From: Actinomycetota bacterium
GTDB taxonomy: Bacteria > Actinomycetota > Acidimicrobiia > Acidimicrobiales > RAAP-2
Direction: 5' to 3'
Assembly: GCA_009701115.1 (NCBI GenBank)
Contig: WLKR01000055.1
Location: forward strand, 1-7,192
DNA length: 7,192 nucleotides
Under the pieces are notes generated by a model, which was not told the DNA's origin, did no database searches, and was given only the letters and a program-made list of their open reading frames with translations. The position numbers and the translations under genes are program-made. How positions within the stretch are numbered: the first letter of the stretch is position 1; every line of letters begins with the position of its first letter. This document shows positions 1-5,303 of the stretch, piece after piece.

Positions 1-374
1 GCGCCGGCACTATCCCCGCGGGCTATCACTACATCGATGGTGATGGTGGCGACTTAGACGACACCCCACTGGCCGATCGTCGTATGTTGGCCGAACACGG
101 TGCCCTGCTGGTCTCGGCCGGCATCGAGCGCTCGACGGGCAAGATAAAGAGCCCGGTAACGGTGACGCCCCGTGGGTGGTTTGTGGGGGAGCGCGACAAG
201 GACCTCGTGACCAGTGCCGTCAAGGAAGTCACCCAGGTGCTCGAAGAGGCACTGAAGAAAGATGTACGCGACAGTGAAGAACTAAATCGCCTAGCCCGAC
301 GTGCCCTCGGCCGCTTGGTCGGTCAAAGGTTCCGACGTCAGCCCGTGCTGATGTCGTCAATCGTCGTCTTCTAA
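1..374 (+). CDS. rnj: Ribonuclease J, C-terminal part (5' end outside window)
   Basis: This is the last 123 codons of an RNase J-type metallo-beta-lactamase/beta-CASP ribonuclease, read in the frame starting at base 3 and ending in TAA at 372-374. The family combines endonuclease and 5'-3' exonuclease activity in mRNA decay and rRNA maturation in the cytoplasm. The catalytic metal-binding motifs lie upstream of the window. What is visible fits the end of the beta-CASP/lactamase core and the small C-terminal domain: an AGTIPAGYHYIDGDG-like segment, then DRRMLAEHGALLVSAGI, a TVTPRGWFV strand, a charged helix (VKEVTQVLEEALKK), and a basic RRALGRLVGQRFRRQP helix before a hydrophobic end. There is no long disordered tail after that domain. 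The stop codon overlaps that of the convergent reductase gene, and I see no hairpin terminator between them. Family assignment is by recognition of the C-terminal pattern only. Confidence 0.88.
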   Translation, partial: AGTIPAGYHYIDGDGGDLDDTPLADRRMLAEHGALLVSAGIERSTGKIKSPVTVTPRGWFVGERDKDLVTSAVKEVTQVLEEALKKDVRDSEELNRLARRALGRLVGQRFRRQPVLMSSIVVF

Positions 375-1129
375 GACTTGTCAGGCTCGCCGTGGTCGGC
401 GTTGGCCGAACCGGTTCGCCAGAATGCCTTCACCGAAATCTGTTCGTTCGCCAGACCTCGATCCAGTAACGCAGTGCGCATCGTCTTCATGGTCTTGAAC
501 TCACCGAAGAGATAGGCGTGGCCCTCATCAGGGGGGAATGCGAAGGCCGCGAGTCCGTGCAGGAGTGCCTTGGCGTCGCTCAACGAGGCGTCCTGATCTA
601 AGAAGATGCCCGTGGCGCCAATGCCCTCCGGCAAGTTCGGTGTGACAGCGTCGTCAGGGTGTGGCGTCTCGACAATGAAGATGGCCCGACCGGGCTCTTC
701 GATACTTTCGGCCATGCGGTAGAAGGCTCCGAGACTGCTGGCGTCACCGATGAAGAGGTGCCAATCGGCCATGGGGTCTAATGGGATTTTGCCGCGAGGT
801 CCAACGACATCGAGTGCATCGCCGATTTGAACTTCACGGGCCAAGGTGGCACCCGGTCCCTGGTGGCCAGTGGCGATCCAGAGAACAATTTCGTCGAGCT
901 CTGTGTTGACTGAGCGCACTGAGTAGCGGCGTCGTACGGGCCGACCATTGTGACTGACCTCGAGCATGACGTCGTTACCCGGGACGCCGGCGAGTTCGCT
1001 GACGCCGCGCAAGGTGATGGCTCGCAAGGTGGGGGATATCTGCTCCGCCGTAACCACGACGGCGACCTTGGCAGTGATGCCGAGGCGGCTGGCCAGTTCG
1101 ATGGAGGTCGGGTCTAGGGGGCGAGTCAC
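371..1129 (-). CDS. Siderophore-interacting protein (SIP)-family FAD/NAD(P)H reductase
   Basis: The predicted product is a 252-residue cytoplasmic flavoprotein of the SIP/ViuB family. Characterised members reduce ferric siderophores with NAD(P)H and so release iron. The FAD-binding half is at about residues 20-115. It carries the flavin motif RRRYSVR (66-72), a GHQGPGATLA segment that fits the phosphate-contacting loop, and DVVGPRGK. The C-terminal SIP half has the HLFIGDASSLGAFYRM strand-loop-helix, a YLFGEFKTMKTMR segment matching the usual 'W/Y-x-x-GE' element, and a final KAFWRTG corresponding to the usual GYWRxG. Length is typical for the short members. I chose GTG at 1129 over TTG at 1135: a TAGGAT hexamer lies exactly 6 nt upstream, and its AGGA part would otherwise also be a well-spaced ribosome site. 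The gene is transcribed divergently from ftsK and convergently with rnj. No siderophore synthesis or uptake genes are nearby, so the substrate is unknown. Confidence 0.85.
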   Translation of the reverse strand: MTRPLDPTSIELASRLGITAKVAVVVTAEQISPTLRAITLRGVSELAGVPGNDVMLEVSHNGRPVRRRYSVRSVNTELDEIVLWIATGHQGPGATLAREVQIGDALDVVGPRGKIPLDPMADWHLFIGDASSLGAFYRMAESIEEPGRAIFIVETPHPDDAVTPNLPEGIGATGIFLDQDASLSDAKALLHGLAAFAFPPDEGHAYLFGEFKTMKTMRTALLDRGLANEQISVKAFWRTGSANADHGEPDKS

Positions 1130-1135
1130 CCGCAA

Positions 1136-1141
1136 ATCCTA
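1136..1141 (-). promoter_or_regulatory. Candidate -10 hexamer for the SIP reductase (leaderless start)
   Basis: On the minus strand TAGGAT fits the TANNNT -10 consensus and is followed by 6 nt (TTGCGG) and then the GTG start at 1129. Transcription would begin at or next to the start codon. The same bases contain AGGA 7 nt from that GTG, so a Shine-Dalgarno reading with a promoter further upstream cannot be excluded. No good -35 hexamer is present. Confidence 0.45.
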
Positions 1142-1155
1142 CGGGGATACCCCCG
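1142..1155. repeat. Small inverted repeat in the divergent SIP/ftsK spacer
   Basis: The perfect 5-bp arms CGGGG (1142-1146) and CCCCG (1151-1155) flank ATAC. The repeat directly abuts the reductase -10 hexamer, in the usual place for an operator. It does not resemble the DtxR/IdeR iron box (TTAGGTTAG-type half sites). It is short and GC-rich, so chance occurrence is quite possible. Confidence 0.3.
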
Positions 1156-1157
1156 AT

Positions 1158-1173
1158 TTGAACACCTGTTCGG
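1158..1173. promoter_or_regulatory. Candidate LexA binding site (SOS box) at the ftsK promoter
   Basis: The 16-bp site reads TTGAACACCTGTTCGG. The known mycobacterial/actinobacterial SOS box is TCGAAC-N4-GTTCGA. This site keeps the whole GAAC-N4-GTTC core and differs only at outer positions 2 and 16. The core is a 12-bp palindrome with 5-bp arms (GAACA/TGTTC) around CC. It lies immediately upstream of the ftsK -10 (1174-1179) and about 29 bp from the reductase start, so bound LexA could block ftsK and perhaps both genes. That LexA binds here is an inference from the match and position. Confidence 0.5.
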
Positions 1174-1179
1174 TACATT
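1174..1179 (+). promoter_or_regulatory. Candidate -10 hexamer for ftsK
   Basis: TACATT fits TANNNT and ends 9 nt before the GTG start of ftsK at 1189, so the transcript would have either no leader or only 1-3 nt. The GGGGAA immediately before the GTG (1183-1188) is too close to act as a normal Shine-Dalgarno. There is no -35 at 16-18 bp; TTGAAC at 1158-1163 resembles one but is only 10 bp away and is better explained as half of the SOS-like palindrome. Confidence 0.4.
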
Positions 1180-1188
1180 GATGGGGAA

Positions 1189-3555
1189 GTGTCAGCCGCT
1201 AAGAAACCCGCCAAGAAGGCGCCGGCCCGCGCCAGCGGACGAGCAGCCACCAAGGCCGCTGCGAAGACGAGTATCTGGGACCGCCACCGACGCGACCTCT
1301 GGATCTTGGCTCTTGTAGTGGTGGGCTTTTTCGTGCTCTTCGCCGAAATCGGACTGCTCGGCCCCACTGGTCACGTAATCGAGACTGGCCTGCAGAGTGC
1401 CCTCGGCCTGGGGCGTTATGCCGCCACCGTTATCTTTCTCGGACTGGCCGTTCTCATGCTCTGGGGCAAGGTCGATATCGACCGAGTCCGGCTGAGCGTC
1501 GGCCTAACCCTCGGCCTCGCCGGCGTAAGCGGAATCACTCATTTCCTCGGGAGTAGCCCAACCATTCACGCCACCACCAATGATCTCGGATCGGCCGGCG
1601 GCTACCTCGGCGTCATCGTTGGGGGAGGGCTGCACGGCGTGCTCGGGATGGCCGGCGCGACCGTGGTGCTCTTTGCCATTTTGGTGATTGCCACCATGGT
1701 GCTCACGGGCATTGGCCTGCGAGTCTTGGTGGCCGGTCTCTGGTCGGCGGTTCGTTGGTGTGGTCGCACGATGGCCTCATGGTGGAGCGCCCGTCCCGAG
1801 CGCACTGAGCCTGAAGATGAAGTCGTTGAAGAAGAAGTTCCGGCCCGGACTCGACGTCGCAAAGATCCCCCAATCGAAGAGTTCCCGGTGCAGACTACCG
1901 AGGAGTACGACGAAGCCATGGCGGCCGAGGCAGCCCTCGCCGATCAGGAGCCCGATATCGAGATTGCTGACGTGCCGGCCAAGCCGAAGCGGATCAAGAA
2001 GGCCGCAGCCCCAATCGCTAAGGGTGACTGGACGCTCCCGAGCATGAGTCTCCTCGCTCGAATCAAAGAACAAAAGCAGGACCGAACTGCAGTCGACGCC
2101 GCCGGTGAAGAGCTCGTCGACGCCCTCGCCGCCCACGGAGTCGAGACCACGTTGGTGGGCTACACGATCGGGCCCTCGGTCACCCGCTTCGAACTGGAAT
2201 TGGGCGCCGGAGTCAAAGTTGCCAAGGTCACCTCGCTCAACCGTGACATCGCCTACGCCATGGCCTCACCCGATGTGCGCATCCTGGCCCCCATCCCCGG
2301 TCGCTCGGCCATCGGTGTCGAAGTGCCGAACCGTCAGCGCACGCTCGTCTCACTCGGCGACTTGCTCGCCTCCGAAGAAGCCATTTCAGCTACCCACCCC
2401 CTCGACGTGCCACTGGGTCGTGACATCTCCGGGCAAACCGTCGTAATCAACTTGGCCGAGATGCCCCACGTGCTCATCTCGGGTGCCACGGGTGCCGGTA
2501 AGAGTTCATGCATTAACTCGCTAATCACCTCACTCGTCATGCGTGCCACACCTGATGAAGTCCGCATGATTCTGATTGACCCCAAGCGAGTCGAGCTCGG
2601 CCAGTACAACGACCTACCGCACTTGTTGACCCCGGTTGTCGTTGATCCCCGCAAGGCCGCCGGCGCGCTGCACTGGGCCGTGAAGGAGATGGAGCGTCGC
2701 TACGACATCCTGGCCGAGAACGGCGTCCGTGACATCACGAGTTACAAAGAGATGCTCGCAAAGGGGCAGATTGAAGTCGCACCCACCGACCAAGAGATTG
2801 GCGCTGAGATTCTCGAGCGGGTGACCGGTCTCGAGACTGACTTGCCACCGAGCGGTCCCGAAGAGTTCCCCTACATCGTCATCGTGGTCGACGAGCTCAA
2901 CGACTTGATGATGGTCGCGGCCCGCGACGTGGAAGAGTCAGTCGTGCGCATCGCTCAGATGGCCCGAGCCGTTGGTATTCATCTAGTTCTTGCCACACAG
3001 CGACCCAGTGTGGACGTCATTACTGGAGTTATTAAGGCCAACGTGCCGAGTCGTATGGCCTTTGCCGTTTCCTCGCTGGCCGACAGTCGGGTCATCTTGG
3101 ACCAGGCCGGTGCCGAACGTCTCATTGGCAAGGGAGACATGCTCCTGCTGACCGCTTCGTCTAACGTCTCTCGTCGCCTCCAGTCGCCGTGGGTCTCAGA
3201 GGACGAAGTGCGCAATATCGTCGACACCTGGAAGAACCAGGGCGGCCGACCCGAGACTGGTGCCAGCTTGGAACTCGAAGCCGTAGCCGTTGGTGGGGGG
3301 TCCTCCTCGTCAGGTGGCGGGTATGCCGGTAACGAGGACGACGACGATGAAGCGTTGCGTCAGGCCCGTGACCTCGTCATTCGAACCCAATCTGGGTCGG
3401 TTTCAATGCTCCAACGGAAACTCCGTGTTGGCTTTGCGCGCGCCGGTCGCCTCATGGACATGTTGGAGAATGAGGGCACGGTTGGGCCCGGGGAAGGCTC
3501 CAAGTCTCGCAAGGTGCTTATTACCCAAGAAGAGCACGAAGCACAAAACGGCTAA
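1189..3555 (+). CDS. ftsK: FtsK/SpoIIIE DNA translocase
   Basis: The 788-residue product is a septum-anchored, ATP-driven double-stranded DNA pump that clears and resolves chromosome termini at division. Residues 1-29 form a Lys/Ala-rich basic tail (AKKPAKKAPA). Four membrane segments follow, at about 37-57, 71-92, 101-121 and 153-175, then an acidic/basic linker to about 280. The motor comes next: alpha region about 285-370, then the beta RecA-like domain with Walker A GATGAGKSS (432-440, Lys438) and Walker B IVIVVDELNDLMM (Asp568-Glu569). ATQRPSVDVITGVIKANVPSR and SSLADSRVILDQAGAERLIG are family signatures. A Gly/Ser and poly-Asp hinge (about 700-720) leads to the gamma winged-helix DNA-reading domain (about 722-782, with SVSMLQRKLRVGFARAGRLMD). 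GTG at 1189 is the only usable start, because an in-frame stop lies at 1159. The linker is short, as in actinobacteria. thrB follows after 16 nt. An SOS-like box sits at its promoter. Confidence 0.96.
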   Translation: MSAAKKPAKKAPARASGRAATKAAAKTSIWDRHRRDLWILALVVVGFFVLFAEIGLLGPTGHVIETGLQSALGLGRYAATVIFLGLAVLMLWGKVDIDRVRLSVGLTLGLAGVSGITHFLGSSPTIHATTNDLGSAGGYLGVIVGGGLHGVLGMAGATVVLFAILVIATMVLTGIGLRVLVAGLWSAVRWCGRTMASWWSARPERTEPEDEVVEEEVPARTRRRKDPPIEEFPVQTTEEYDEAMAAEAALADQEPDIEIADVPAKPKRIKKAAAPIAKGDWTLPSMSLLARIKEQKQDRTAVDAAGEELVDALAAHGVETTLVGYTIGPSVTRFELELGAGVKVAKVTSLNRDIAYAMASPDVRILAPIPGRSAIGVEVPNRQRTLVSLGDLLASEEAISATHPLDVPLGRDISGQTVVINLAEMPHVLISGATGAGKSSCINSLITSLVMRATPDEVRMILIDPKRVELGQYNDLPHLLTPVVVDPRKAAGALHWAVKEMERRYDILAENGVRDITSYKEMLAKGQIEVAPTDQEIGAEILERVTGLETDLPPSGPEEFPYIVIVVDELNDLMMVAARDVEESVVRIAQMARAVGIHLVLATQRPSVDVITGVIKANVPSRMAFAVSSLADSRVILDQAGAERLIGKGDMLLLTASSNVSRRLQSPWVSEDEVRNIVDTWKNQGGRPETGASLELEAVAVGGGSSSSGGGYAGNEDDDDEALRQARDLVIRTQSGSVSMLQRKLRVGFARAGRLMDMLENEGTVGPGEGSKSRKVLITQEEHEAQNG

Positions 3556-3559
3556 CGCC

Positions 3560-3565
3560 TACGCT
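3560..3565 (+). promoter_or_regulatory. Candidate -10 hexamer for thrB (leaderless start)
   Basis: TACGCT fits TANNNT and is followed by exactly 6 nt (TAGAAC) and then ATG at 3572. The 16-nt ftsK-thrB gap has no purine-rich Shine-Dalgarno, so either leaderless transcription or read-through from ftsK must supply translation. The hexamer is a weak match on its own. Its weight comes from sharing the same spacing with the promoters at 1136 and 5285. Confidence 0.4.
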
Positions 3566-3571
3566 TAGAAC

Positions 3572-4417
3572 ATGCGAGTACGTGTTCCAGCTAGTTCAGC
3601 GAACCTCGGTCCGGGGTTTGATGCACTCGCCATTGCGCTGGATATTCCAATCGAAGTTTCCGTGGAGATGGCTGATCAACTCTCCTTGAGCGCCGAAGGA
3701 TTCGGCTCAGAGCTGACCGATCCGACCAAGCACCTCGGGGTGGCCATTGCCACCGAAATACTGGGTCATCAGAACTTCGCCCTCCACATCAAGTCTTCTA
3801 TTCCTCTGGCGCGGGGGCTGGGTTCTTCGGCTGCCCTTGCAGTGGCGGTGGCCAAGGCCGCCGGATCGCAGAACCCACTAGCCGTGGGAACGCGCATCGA
3901 CGGCCACGCCGAGAACGCCGCCGCATCACTGTTGGGTGGTTTTGTCACGGCCTCCGTCGAGGACGAAGAAATCTTCGTGGCGTCTCTTCCGCTCGATCCC
4001 GCCCTGCGGTTTGTAGTGGTGATTCCCGAACGCGAACTGGCCACCGCGGATGCTCGTCGTGTTCTCCCCACCACCGTTTCGTATCACGACGCCGCCTTCA
4101 ACCTCTCTCGGGTGGCCCTGCTAACAGCTGGTCTGGCCGACCACACATTGCTCCAGGCCACCGCCATGGATGACCGACTCCATCAGCCGTTCCGCATGGG
4201 TCTCTTGCCATTTGCAGCCGACGTACTGCGCGCCACTCGCGAAGCGGGCGGGCTGGCTTCCTGTTGGTCCGGGGCTGGTTCAACGATGTTGGCGGTGGCC
4301 ACTGGCTCCACGGCCTCTGCTGTAGCTGAAGCGGCTCGCAATGTCCTCAATCAACACTCCGAACCGGGAACGGTCCAGATAGTTGAGGCTGATCGACGCG
4401 GACTTCAAGTTCTGTGA
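3572..4417 (+). CDS. thrB: Homoserine kinase
   Basis: The 281-residue cytosolic GHMP-family kinase phosphorylates L-homoserine with ATP to O-phospho-L-homoserine, the penultimate step of threonine synthesis. All three family motifs are present: PASSANLGPGFD (6-17, substrate side and typical of homoserine kinase), the ATP-binding loop PLARGLGSSAA (78-88), and SGAGSTMLA (233-241). The DGHAENAAASLLGGF segment matches the family's EGHxDNxxxxxxGG region. In motif 3 Ser replaces the more usual Pro (SGAGPS/T), a mild variation. Length is slightly below the usual 300 or so. ATG at 3572 puts motif 1 at residue 6, as in relatives. The gene stands apart from hom and thrC, which commonly accompany it; neither is in this window. 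Its stop overlaps the start of the exporter gene by 4 nt (GTGA), indicating translational coupling. Confidence 0.93.
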   Translation: MRVRVPASSANLGPGFDALAIALDIPIEVSVEMADQLSLSAEGFGSELTDPTKHLGVAIATEILGHQNFALHIKSSIPLARGLGSSAALAVAVAKAAGSQNPLAVGTRIDGHAENAAASLLGGFVTASVEDEEIFVASLPLDPALRFVVVIPERELATADARRVLPTTVSYHDAAFNLSRVALLTAGLADHTLLQATAMDDRLHQPFRMGLLPFAADVLRATREAGGLASCWSGAGSTMLAVATGSTASAVAEAARNVLNQHSEPGTVQIVEADRRGLQVL

Positions 4418-5265
4418 CCCTCGCCAGACTGGCCCGGCCCCCCAAGAGTGCGGCCGGAGCTGGTGGAATGGTGCTGTTAGGTGCCCTCTTTGTTCAGTAC
4501 TCCGCAGCGCTGGTCGCTCCAATCTTTGTGGTCGTCGGTGCGGCAGCAACGAGTGCTTGGCGTTTCAGCGTTGGCGCACTAGTTCTGCTCGCATTAGCTC
4601 GCCCCAGGGTGTGGCGCTGGACACGAAGGCAGTGGATCGGTGCATTCGCGCTCGGAATTTCAACGGCCTTCATGAACCTCTGCTTCTTTCAGGCAATTGA
4701 TCGCATCAATCTCGGAACGGCCGTGGCGATTGAGTACCTAGGTCCTTTCCTGGTTGCGGCACTTGGCAAACGATCGTTTCGGCACGTCGTATTCGTGTTG
4801 GTGGCGGCACTCGGTGTCTTGGCGCTGGCTCGTCCTGGTGGCGACGTGTCTGTCACGGGCCTCGCCTTTGCGGCCTTGGCCGGCGTGGGTTGGGCCGGTT
4901 ACGCCTTCGCTTCGTACTACGTCGGTGACGAGACCCCTGGCTTCGATGGACTCGCCATGGCAATGACTATTGCCGCGGTTATCACCCTTCCTTTTCTTCC
5001 GGCCTCCATCGTGCCAATGTTCGACCACGGGCTCGTTCCCCGCATGGTGATTGCCTCAGTCGCTGCGGTGGTCTTGGGCTTCGGTGCCGAGATGCAGGCC
5101 CTCCGTCGACTCCCGCCCAGCATCGTGGGAGTGCTGCTGGCTCTCGATCCGGCCGTCGCCTTCGCGGTGGGGTTTTTGGTCCTGGGTCAGCCAATACTCG
5201 GTTGGGACATCGTGGGAACGGGACTAGTCATCATCTCGGGGATCGCGGTAACCCGCGACGCCTAG
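4414..5265 (+). CDS. DMT/EamA-family exporter, RhtA-like (probable threonine/homoserine efflux)
   Basis: The 283-residue inner-membrane protein has two EamA repeats (about 19-140 and 148-279), giving around ten hydrophobic segments, the standard drug/metabolite transporter fold. Several stretches resemble E. coli RhtA, the homoserine/threonine exporter. GTAVAIEYLGPFLVAALGKR (101-120) matches RhtA's GIAVALEFTGP region. The second repeat has GVGWAGYAFASYYVG, GFGAEMQALRRLPPSIVGVLLALDPAVA and a final GTGLVIISGIA. The adjacent, overlapping homoserine kinase gene strengthens the substrate guess, since kinase and pump would act on the same amino acid pool. Substrate remains an inference, because close EamA relatives carry other amino acids and metabolites. 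The GTG start at 4414 lies inside the thrB stop (4-nt overlap), so translation probably depends on ribosomes finishing thrB. The stop TAG is 31 nt before miaB. Confidence 0.85.
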   Translation: MTLARLARPPKSAAGAGGMVLLGALFVQYSAALVAPIFVVVGAAATSAWRFSVGALVLLALARPRVWRWTRRQWIGAFALGISTAFMNLCFFQAIDRINLGTAVAIEYLGPFLVAALGKRSFRHVVFVLVAALGVLALARPGGDVSVTGLAFAALAGVGWAGYAFASYYVGDETPGFDGLAMAMTIAAVITLPFLPASIVPMFDHGLVPRMVIASVAAVVLGFGAEMQALRRLPPSIVGVLLALDPAVAFAVGFLVLGQPILGWDIVGTGLVIISGIAVTRDA

Positions 5266-5274
5266 ATGAATTCC

Positions 5275-5303
5275 TGCTCACCAGTAGAATTTGCTGGTGA
5301 GCA
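5275..5303. repeat. Perfect 10-bp inverted repeat enclosing the miaB -10 and start codon
   Basis: Left arm TGCTCACCAG (5275-5284) and right arm CTGGTGAGCA (5294-5303) are exact reverse complements around a 9-nt loop (5285-5293) that holds TAGAAT. In RNA a G-U pair could add an eleventh step. The right arm contains the miaB GTG (5297-5299). No U-tract follows, so it is not a standard intrinsic terminator. It is either an operator over the promoter or an RNA hairpin in read-through transcripts from thrB and the exporter. Confidence 0.8.
5285..5290 (+). promoter_or_regulatory. -10 hexamer for miaB (leaderless start)
   Basis: TAGAAT differs from TATAAT at one position and is followed by 6 nt (TTGCTG) and GTG at 5297, so the predicted mRNA starts at the G of the start codon. 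There is no Shine-Dalgarno before that GTG and no clear -35. The hexamer decides the start: GTG 5297 is preferred to the in-frame TTG at 5291. Confidence 0.6.

Noticed and set aside
407..418. Perfect 12-bp palindrome CGAACCGGTTCG, resembling an SOS half-site pair
   Set aside because: The GAAC and GTTC halves are separated by 2 bases instead of 4, and it lies inside the C-terminal coding part of the reductase gene, so it is not a LexA box and has no promoter next to it.
566..569. FtsK Walker B reading DELNDLMM instead of the common DEFADLMM (these are residue numbers of the protein at 1189-3555)
   Set aside because: The catalytic Asp568 and Glu569 are intact and neighbouring positions vary in the family, so this does not suggest loss of function.
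1158..1163. TTGAAC as the -35 element of the ftsK promoter
   Set aside because: It is only 10 bp from the TACATT hexamer, far short of 16-18 bp, and is fully accounted for as half of the GAAC-N4-GTTC palindrome.
1181..1183. ATG just upstream as an alternative ftsK start
   Set aside because: It is in a different frame from ftsK and cannot produce the FtsK protein; GTG 1189 is the only start after the in-frame stop at 1159.
1777..2136. Long antisense and alternate-frame open frames inside ftsK and other genes
   Set aside because: They are typical shadows of GC-rich coding DNA: no recognisable domains, low-complexity Arg/Ser/Pro composition, and fully overlapped by genes with strong family matches.
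5291..5293. TTG as the miaB start, giving 466 residues
   Set aside because: It directly abuts the TAGAAT -10 hexamer, so a transcript starting normally from that promoter would not contain it; GTG 5297 fits the promoter spacing and the usual distance to TYGCQMN.
5275..5303. Intrinsic transcription terminator after the exporter gene
   Set aside because: The hairpin is strong but is followed by GC-rich coding sequence with no run of T, and its right arm is inside miaB.
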